Assembly (NCBI GenBank): GCA_024195265.1
Contig: JAJLRJ010000005.1
Span: 16,791,536 to 16,855,535, forward strand
Direction: 5' to 3'
Origin: Dendrophyllia cribrosa
Lineage: Eukaryota; Cnidaria; Anthozoa; Scleractinia; Dendrophylliidae
Length of the DNA: 64,000 nt
Part shown: positions 58,362 to 64,000 of the stretch, piece by piece
How the letters are laid out: each line of letters begins with the position of its first letter
Position numbering within the stretch: position 1 is the first letter of the stretch
Program-made: the position numbers and the translations under genes
Notes under the pieces: generated by a model
Told to the model about the DNA's origin: nothing
Databases searched by the model: none
The model's input: the letters and a program-made list of their open reading frames with translations, nothing else

Positions 58362-61300
58362 ATGTCAATACGATTTATTTTTCTCGCATCTCTCTGCATG
58401 TCACTGGCATCACACCTCAAAATCATGCAACGTACTGAACAAAATTCCGCGTGGCTGATTAACAGTCCAACTGACATTAAACACTCCGAAATGATTTACT
58501 TGTGGTTTCGCACTACTGTACACCGTAGCAAACGCATCCGTGTACGCCCATTTCTTAACATGAAGTTGTCCAAGAGTCATAGCCGAATATTACTCATATT
58601 CCTCGTTATCAGCGGAGATGTGCAAATGAACCCAGGCCCACCAAATACAACAACCTTACCTCCTGGGCTACCTTCCGAATGTGCGAAGACTCTTTGGCAA
58701 CTTTACCGCTCTAAAATGAAAGTGATTGCTGGGGAACTGCATCAACACTTTCTATCATTGTATAAGGATAGAAAATTAATACCACCAGGCCTCAAGATCA
58801 AACTTACCCCGCAATTTGGTATACTACCTGGCGATCTCTATGATAGGTGGAACAGTATACTTAACAGGACATCATTACAATTAATGGAAATCTTAATTCA
58901 GGCACAAGCGAAAAAGTGTGCGGCACTCGCGAGGCAGATTGAGCCAAAACTGACCGCTCTAACCGGCCACCTGAAAAATAGTGAACTTGCTATAGCAACA
59001 AATTGGCTTCAAACACAAAGCAAGACCTTCTGGAATCAATTGTACATCAGAAAACTGCAAAAATTCCAGCAACACCTCTCGAGATCCACGGCAGCGAGTG
59101 CTCATCCTATCACACAAACAGAAATGGCTTCCGAGATTTCCACAACTGAATACAGCATAGCCGACCCCAATAGTAATACAGAGACGCGCGTACAACCCAA
59201 CAAAACGCCACAAACTACAACACCGAAACGGGCAAGGCGTCTTCACAGGGGTAGGCGCAACAACAAGACCACACGCAGGGCTACCCATCAGCAAACAGTA
59301 ATTAACTTGTCGGACCGACCACTAACTGAACACGAAACAAATATCCTAAGCAAAGGACTTAAGTTTGTACCAACGCCAATCGCTGTCAATAGAACAGAGC
59401 TTACGGCGGATGTAAAGAAATGGAGTCGTCGAATGCGATTGAAAGAATTTTTCTGGGACGGACACAACGCACAAGACGGGCGGAAAAATCTGTACAGGAA
59501 GCCATCATCATGGACTCCCAGCAATGGTAGAGATCAGGTCCTAGATGGCTACATCAATACTGTGGAAAGATCCATTCTGGAAAAGACGAATAGAGGTATA
59601 ATTAAGCTGCGCTCCAACATCACAAAGGAAGAAACCACGGCGATCAAAGAGCTAAAACGCGACAAAAACATCGTAATCTTCCAAGCCGACAAAGGAGCCG
59701 CTGTTGTCGTACAAAATCGCAATGATTATCTTAAAGAAGCATACACCCAGCTTAATGGTGTAGACCAAAATGGTGACAAAGTCTACCAACAAGTGATTGG
59801 CGATCCTACTCCTGAGTTTCTAGGCAAAGTGAAACAAGCAGTACAACAGGCCCTAGCTACGAACGTTATTGACCCAGATACTGCAAATTACCTAGTGGTA
59901 GAAAAAGCCCGACCAGGAAACATCTACTTTGTACCGAAAATCCATAAACCACAACGCCCACCACCGGCGCGGCCTATCTGCAACACTATTAACTCCGCTA
60001 CGGCTAACATCTCCAAATGGGTAGATGGCCAACTCCAGCCACTGGTACAAAATCTACCATCTTACCTGAGGGACGATAATCACTTTCTAAGAAAAATAAA
60101 CGAAATTAACAACAACCAAACATTACCTGCAGATACCTTATTAGTCACATGGGATGTCAAATCATTATACACCAACATCACACATGAAAATGGTATGAAA
60201 GCGTGCGAACACTACATGCGTGTCAACAAATATGACGAAAACAGGAAAACAACTGTCCTAAAGTTTATAAAGCTGGTGCTCACATGCAACAACCTGACGT
60301 TCCAAGGAAACCATTACGTTCAACAAACAGGAACCGCTATGGGTACCAAGATGGCCCCTACATACGCAAATCTCTATATGGGACTGCTAGAGGAACAACT
60401 ATTAGAGCATACCACCCTGAAACCATTGGTGTGGTTCAGATTCATTGATGATATCTTTTTCCTCTGGACATTTGGTAAAACCAAACTTCAACAATTCTTT
60501 GATACTTGCAACAGCTTTGATCCACACATAAAATTTGAACAAACAGTATCTTCAAGTACCATCCCCTTTCTTGACGTACAGGTGATCCTTGATAACGGCA
60601 AGATCAAAACGGATCTCTACACCAAACCCACGGACACCCACCAGTACCTAAATTGGACTAGCTGTCATCCGCGCCACACTAAGGCTGCCATCCCATACAG
60701 TTTGGCTCTTAGACTCCGCCGCATCTGCTCGGAGAATGATTTCTTCGAAACACGAGCGCGTGAACTTTTCAACATCTTACTTGACCGGGGTTACAAACGC
60801 AAACACATTAAAGAGTCAATTGCAAAGGCAAGACAAACGTCCAGGAGTGATGCACTACACATGGAGAATCAAAAGAACAACACGGAGCGGGTACCACTCA
60901 TAGTCACCTATAATCCAGCGCTCGGATGTTTGAACAAAATCATCAAAGAATATCAACCCATATTGCACGCTTCACAAAGATGTAAGGAGGTCTTCCGTGA
61001 CCCAACATTGATCTCTTTTCGCAAAGGGAGAAACCTCTCGGACCTACTCACCAGTAAACGATTACCAGCGGAGCTTGACCACCACGCACAACTACTTAAC
61101 AACATCGCCATACCAGAGCCTCCAGCCAGTACATGCCCAATTTGCAGCCGTAGTTTTCAAAACAACAGAAACTTGAAAATTCACTTCGCACGCACACACA
61201 AGACAACCCTACCCAACAGCAAAAATCAACCCGGATTCTGTCCGTGTAATTCTGACCCAAGGTGTGCGTCATGCAAGCATTATGGAGAGTTTACACAAAC

Positions 61301-61637
61301 CATCAAAAGTAAAAACACCGGTGAAACCTTTCAAATACATCAAAACATCACCTGCCGAACAACAAACGTGATTTACGTGATCACCTGCATGAAATGTAAA
61401 GAACAGTATGTAGGGGAAACATCTAACTGCATAAGAACACGTGCAAATCAACACCGTTCGGATATCAGTACCGGTAATAAAAACATCCCAACAGTTAGAC
61501 ACTTCAGAGCGTGTGGGTTGCAGCACTTTAAACTGACTGTGGTTGAAAAAGTCAGACGACACGATACGGAGACAAGGCGTGCGAGGGAAAATTTATGGAT
61601 TGAACGTATAAAACCTGCCATAAACGGCCAGTCTTAA
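58362..61637 (+). CDS. Penelope-like element polyprotein: 2A-like, reverse transcriptase, zinc finger, GIY-YIG endonuclease
   Basis: 1,091 codons from ATG 58362; the frame is open a further 20 codons to a TTG. The N-terminus MSIRFIFLASLCMSLASHLK is hydrophobic and signal-like. Residues 81-93 (LVISGDVQMNPGP) match the NPGP core of 2A-type ribosome-skipping peptides, with Gln where Glu is usual. A basic linker (about 285-310) precedes the reverse transcriptase: YFVPKIHKP (522-530), motif A TWDVKSLYTN (about 596-605), motif B GTAMGTKMAPTYANL (657-671), motif C FIDD (694-697) and a thumb with YTKPTDTHQYLNW. A C2H2 finger follows (C925, C928, H941, H946), then CPCNSDPRCASC (960-971), then GIY-YIG as VIYVIT...QYVGET (1003-1020) with Arg and the late Glu of ARENLWIERIKP. 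All catalytic residues are present. Function: target-primed reverse transcription and integration. Confidence 0.93.
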   Translation: MSIRFIFLASLCMSLASHLKIMQRTEQNSAWLINSPTDIKHSEMIYLWFRTTVHRSKRIRVRPFLNMKLSKSHSRILLIFLVISGDVQMNPGPPNTTTLPPGLPSECAKTLWQLYRSKMKVIAGELHQHFLSLYKDRKLIPPGLKIKLTPQFGILPGDLYDRWNSILNRTSLQLMEILIQAQAKKCAALARQIEPKLTALTGHLKNSELAIATNWLQTQSKTFWNQLYIRKLQKFQQHLSRSTAASAHPITQTEMASEISTTEYSIADPNSNTETRVQPNKTPQTTTPKRARRLHRGRRNNKTTRRATHQQTVINLSDRPLTEHETNILSKGLKFVPTPIAVNRTELTADVKKWSRRMRLKEFFWDGHNAQDGRKNLYRKPSSWTPSNGRDQVLDGYINTVERSILEKTNRGIIKLRSNITKEETTAIKELKRDKNIVIFQADKGAAVVVQNRNDYLKEAYTQLNGVDQNGDKVYQQVIGDPTPEFLGKVKQAVQQALATNVIDPDTANYLVVEKARPGNIYFVPKIHKPQRPPPARPICNTINSATANISKWVDGQLQPLVQNLPSYLRDDNHFLRKINEINNNQTLPADTLLVTWDVKSLYTNITHENGMKACEHYMRVNKYDENRKTTVLKFIKLVLTCNNLTFQGNHYVQQTGTAMGTKMAPTYANLYMGLLEEQLLEHTTLKPLVWFRFIDDIFFLWTFGKTKLQQFFDTCNSFDPHIKFEQTVSSSTIPFLDVQVILDNGKIKTDLYTKPTDTHQYLNWTSCHPRHTKAAIPYSLALRLRRICSENDFFETRARELFNILLDRGYKRKHIKESIAKARQTSRSDALHMENQKNNTERVPLIVTYNPALGCLNKIIKEYQPILHASQRCKEVFRDPTLISFRKGRNLSDLLTSKRLPAELDHHAQLLNNIAIPEPPASTCPICSRSFQNNRNLKIHFARTHKTTLPNSKNQPGFCPCNSDPRCASCKHYGEFTQTIKSKNTGETFQIHQNITCRTTNVIYVITCMKCKEQYVGETSNCIRTRANQHRSDISTGNKNIPTVRHFRACGLQHFKLTVVEKVRRHDTETRRARENLWIERIKPAINGQS

Positions 61638-61913
61638 GCAGTTAACATTTTGTGCACGCGCGCGCGCATGTCGGTTTGTTTTATTCCATTACGTTATTCA
61701 AATGCGCGCTGCAGCCAATAAGGTTTAATTGTTTAATCGTATGCGAGTTCGTATTTGCAACGAACCGCATTTCCGTTAATAGCAAATTTTGAAATGTTGT
61801 AAGCAAGCCATAATGCAATAATTCTCCTGAAGAAGGCCGTGAGGCCGAAACGTTGAGAATAAATCTGTCAAAAGTCTTGACTGGAGTCGGAGCTTATTGT
61901 TTTACAAGTGAAA

Positions 61914-61918
<5 letters not shown>
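61638..61918 (+). other. 3' untranslated region of the retroelement with hairpin
   Basis: CCTGAAGAAGGCCGTGAGGC at 61826 folds (GGCC-GTGA-GGCC) and is followed by CGAAACGTTG. Similar hairpins followed by GAAAC lie near 9902 (minus), 38300-38340 (minus) and 62590. The arrangement CTGAnGA, stem, GAAAC resembles the core of hammerhead ribozymes reported in this element class, but here one extra A lies between the CTGAAGA and the stem. Confidence 0.6.

Positions 61919-61963
<45 letters not shown>
61919..61963. repeat. (TA)n microsatellite at the 3' edge of the retroelement
   Basis: About 43 bp of pure TA separates the retroelement from the next element. Confidence 0.9.
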
Positions 61964-61964
<1 letters not shown>

Positions 61965-62423
61965 CTGGATTTGACAAAACATGACTGCCAAGAATAAGAC
62001 AGACCAACCAATTGAATTGCAGTCAAAGTCTTAAAAAGTCTCCTCTGCCCACCCCTGTTCCTTGGACACACAACACCCGCACCCCAGCCACCCACCCACG
62101 GTTAGCCCTGACCAAGGCGGGCCAACCACAGGCCAGCTAAAAAATTTTTCACTAAACCTGACTGCACTAACATTTATTTAAACTGATTTCAACTTGAAAT
62201 ACAACAGGCCAACAGGTTGAATTCCACTCAAAGTGTCAAAACTCCCCCTCCCCACCCCTCTTGTTTTGATGCACAACCCCCAGACAACCAGCGGCTGTTA
62301 GCCCTGTCCCTGGGCTATGTCGCAGCATATCGGGTGACGGCAAGCCCCCTCAATGGCTTGGACACGGGCGAGGCCCGACGTGTCCAAGCGAATAGTTAGC
62401 GAGCATGTTTTGTCAAATCCAGT
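61964..62423. mobile_element. 460-bp TIR element inserted in TA repeats
   Basis: ACTGGATTTGACAAAACATG at the left is mirrored at 62404-62423, with TA repeats outside both ends. The inside is a tandem pair of about 200-bp units sharing TTGAATT...CACTCAAAG, CCCACCCCT, CACAAC and GTTAGCCCTG. Another left end abuts the TA tract at 57403. No ORF of note. Confidence 0.75.
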
Positions 62424-62505
62424 CAGATATATATATATATATAATTATATAAAGTCTTCTCACGAACATCCAATGAGTAAAGATTTGATCTTCATAATAA
62501 AAATG
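62424..62505. other. Short TA tract and spacer
   Basis: TATATATATA at 62427-62440, then AT-rich spacer to the palindrome. Confidence 0.5.
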
Positions 62506-62676
62506 TACTTAACATAAATGAAGACAAGATTTTTTGTTGTAAATCACCTATATTTCGACCGGGTACACCGGCCTTCTTCTCTCACCCTGAAGAAGGCCGG
62601 TGTACCCCCCGGTCGAAATATACTTAGGTGATTTACAACAAAAAATCTTGTCTTAATAATTCATTTATGTTAAGTA
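62506..62676. repeat. Near-perfect palindrome of a retroelement 3' hairpin
   Basis: Arms of about 78 bp contain TACTTAACATAAATGA, GACAAGATTTTTTGTTGTAA and ATCACCTA. Each half ends in CTGAAGAAGGCCGGTGTACC and CGGTCGAAAT in opposite orientation, around CTCTCACC. This is two head-to-head copies of the hairpin motif seen after Penelope-like ORFs, and it is followed by a TA tract (62677-62692). Confidence 0.85.
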
Positions 62677-62692
62677 TATATATATATATATA

Positions 62693-63444
62693 ATCAATAT
62701 ACGAACTACTCAATTTGTGAGCACATATAGATTTTAATACAAATCTGTTTCGTAGAGCGACATGATGTCGGTCCACTCATCAGTTAATCTCTATACAGCT
62801 ATTTCAATTAACGTTGTTGGATGAAAGCTTTAAGCCTACAAGCCAAGACCGCAAGGTAGTATAGGATTTGTATGAATAAATTCACCATAATATACAATAG
62901 GGAGCTAATTTATTAAAAAGCAACTACGACAACAACACCAAGGATTCTTTCTATATAAACTATTTTGCAGTCCTTCCAATTTGTTTAGTTTGTCTAACTT
63001 GACTGGATTGTCCAGGAACTTAATTTGTAGGGACGGCTTTCAAGTTTGAATGGAAATTTGATCATTTGACGTTGATGTTTTAAAGTGAACGGCAAAGAAA
63101 AGTACCAAAATGTAAAACGTATGTGCAGAGGCATTGTTTTTGCTAATTAAACCTATTGTTTGTGCTGTTCTCGCTGCCTCCGCCGTCGTAGCTGCTTAAT
63201 TAACAGTCAAATAAAAGAACGCTTCGAAGGCAATATGATCCGTATCGGTTTTTGTTTTCCTCCTTTTTCCTCCGTCGCGCCCGCACTGACAACCTTGCGG
63301 TCTTGGCTTTGAGCTTTCATCTGACAACGTTCATTAAAAAAGCTGTGTACACTAAAGCATCAGTAAGGGTTACGACAATATGATTGCGTTTAAATAAACC
63401 TTCAAACATGAGATAATAGCATCAAACTGGGAAAAAAATTCCGA
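62693..63444. other. Non-coding stretch
   Basis: No gene, TIR or RNA gene is recognised. Confidence 0.35.
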
Positions 63445-63515
63445 GTTCCAGATGGGATTTGAACCCACGCACCTCCGTGATCTAGTCGGATGCTCTACTA
63501 CTGAGCTACTGGGAC
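63445..63515 (-). tRNA. tRNA-like sequence (tRNA pseudogene or SINE head)
   Basis: On the minus strand: acceptor GTCCCAG with CTGGAAC (6 of 7 pairs), D-arm GCTC...GAGC with box A TAGCTCAGTAG, anticodon stem TCCGA/ACGGA with one mismatch and loop CTAGATC (anticodon AGA), variable loop GGTGC, T-arm GTGGG TTCAAAT CCCAT. AGA would be serine, yet the long variable arm of serine tRNAs is missing. With the mismatches, this argues for a SINE-type or decayed tRNA. Confidence 0.6.
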
Positions 63516-64000
63516 TCTGTGGTGATCAAGGGTGAAATATGGGCTTTTGACTGGAACCGCATCGCGCGGTCACACAGCCAAATGATAACACATACGACTC
63601 ATAACTGCATCTCGCAGTCACATTAAGGCATACATATGACTCATAACTGCATCACGCAGTCACATTAATAAGGCATATCAAAGATGCAACCAACCAACCT
63701 CCAAAGTGAGCGATTAAAAACTTTTCAAACACGAGATAATTGCATCAAGTTTTTATCTCGTTTGAAAATTTTTAATCGCTTACTTTGGAGTTTAAATAAA
63801 CCGTTAAAATAAATCTTTAAAATAAACCGTTAAAAAAACGTTAAAAAAACGTTGAAAAACTGAAAAAGTATACGCGTTTGACAGTTCTCGTAATAGGTTC
63901 TAAATGTACAAACTGCACGAAGAGATGCAATCTATGCAACACAGAGAAACACTTAATAATAACTAAGCCACTTTGGGCAACCCTAAATAAACGTAATGAA
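63516..64000. repeat. Tandem duplication and hairpin
   Basis: GACTCATAACTGCATC and CGCAGTCACATTAA occur twice at 63596-63675. At 63700-63791, CTCCAAAGTGAGCGATTAAA and ACGAGATAA are mirrored in a hairpin. AAATAAACCGTTAAAA words follow to about 63860. No gene. Confidence 0.6.

Larger units (their letters stand above)
58286..61918 (+). mobile_element. Full-length Penelope-like retroelement
   Basis: One uninterrupted ORF (58362-61637) is followed by a 280-bp 3' region that contains a hairpin (61826-61855). The element lies between two TA tracts (58194-58285 and 61919-61962), matching the known preference of these elements for TA or simple-repeat targets. The exact termini are hidden in the TA repeats, so a target duplication cannot be seen. 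Absence of stops in more than 1,000 codons implies recent activity. Confidence 0.9.

Noticed and set aside
58959..59524. Minus-strand ORFs of 78-111 codons
   Set aside because: Shadows of the Penelope-like ORF on the opposite strand.

Overview
This window looks like nuclear DNA of an animal, most likely an anthozoan cnidarian such as a stony coral. The reasons are sparse multi-exon coding signals with GT/AG introns, a single-exon rhodopsin-type receptor, an intact Penelope-like retroelement, tRNA-derived SINE fragments, and very dense terminal-inverted-repeat (TIR) transposons. No prokaryotic features are present. The taxon is an inference from repeat style and was not measured.

Candidate host genes are few. 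On the + strand, a small acidic protein is modelled from three in-phase exons (39092-43806). A diverged copy of its last exon lies 31 kb upstream (12319-12426). A class A GPCR (44017-44976, minus) sits tail-to-tail with that gene. A large terminal exon of an unrecognised protein lies at 53889-54602 (minus). A two-exon mini-gene with a GATA-type zinc-finger spacing lies at 7314-7728 (minus). Two further ORFs (about 19938-20204 and 50190-50417) are weak candidates.

The rest is mostly mobile DNA. Five large or mid-size TIR elements are flanked by TTAA: 5942-7055, 12578-14846, 15825-18546, 21794-24297 and 32298-32871. A short one lies at 39703-39891. From 21383 to 31946 there is a nested palindrome: an outer inverted repeat holds a 7.2 kb foldback element whose arms were later hit by a SINE and two TIR elements. 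The other arm preserves the sequence before insertion. Many MITEs carry visible target duplications of 3, 6, 9 or 11 bp. The right end (58286-61918) is a full-length Penelope-like element between TA tracts. Its ORF has a 2A-like motif, a reverse transcriptase, a C2H2 finger and a GIY-YIG endonuclease.

Tandem repeats occupy 1905-2660, 35690-36010, 36600-37135, 43529-43622 and 46500-47100. Long poly-G/C runs are frequent, and several of them lie inside transposon TIRs. I found no gene cluster that looks like a new pathway. The most interesting material is the structure of the foldback elements, several of which carry short spliced-exon-like segments, and the architecture of the retroelement.
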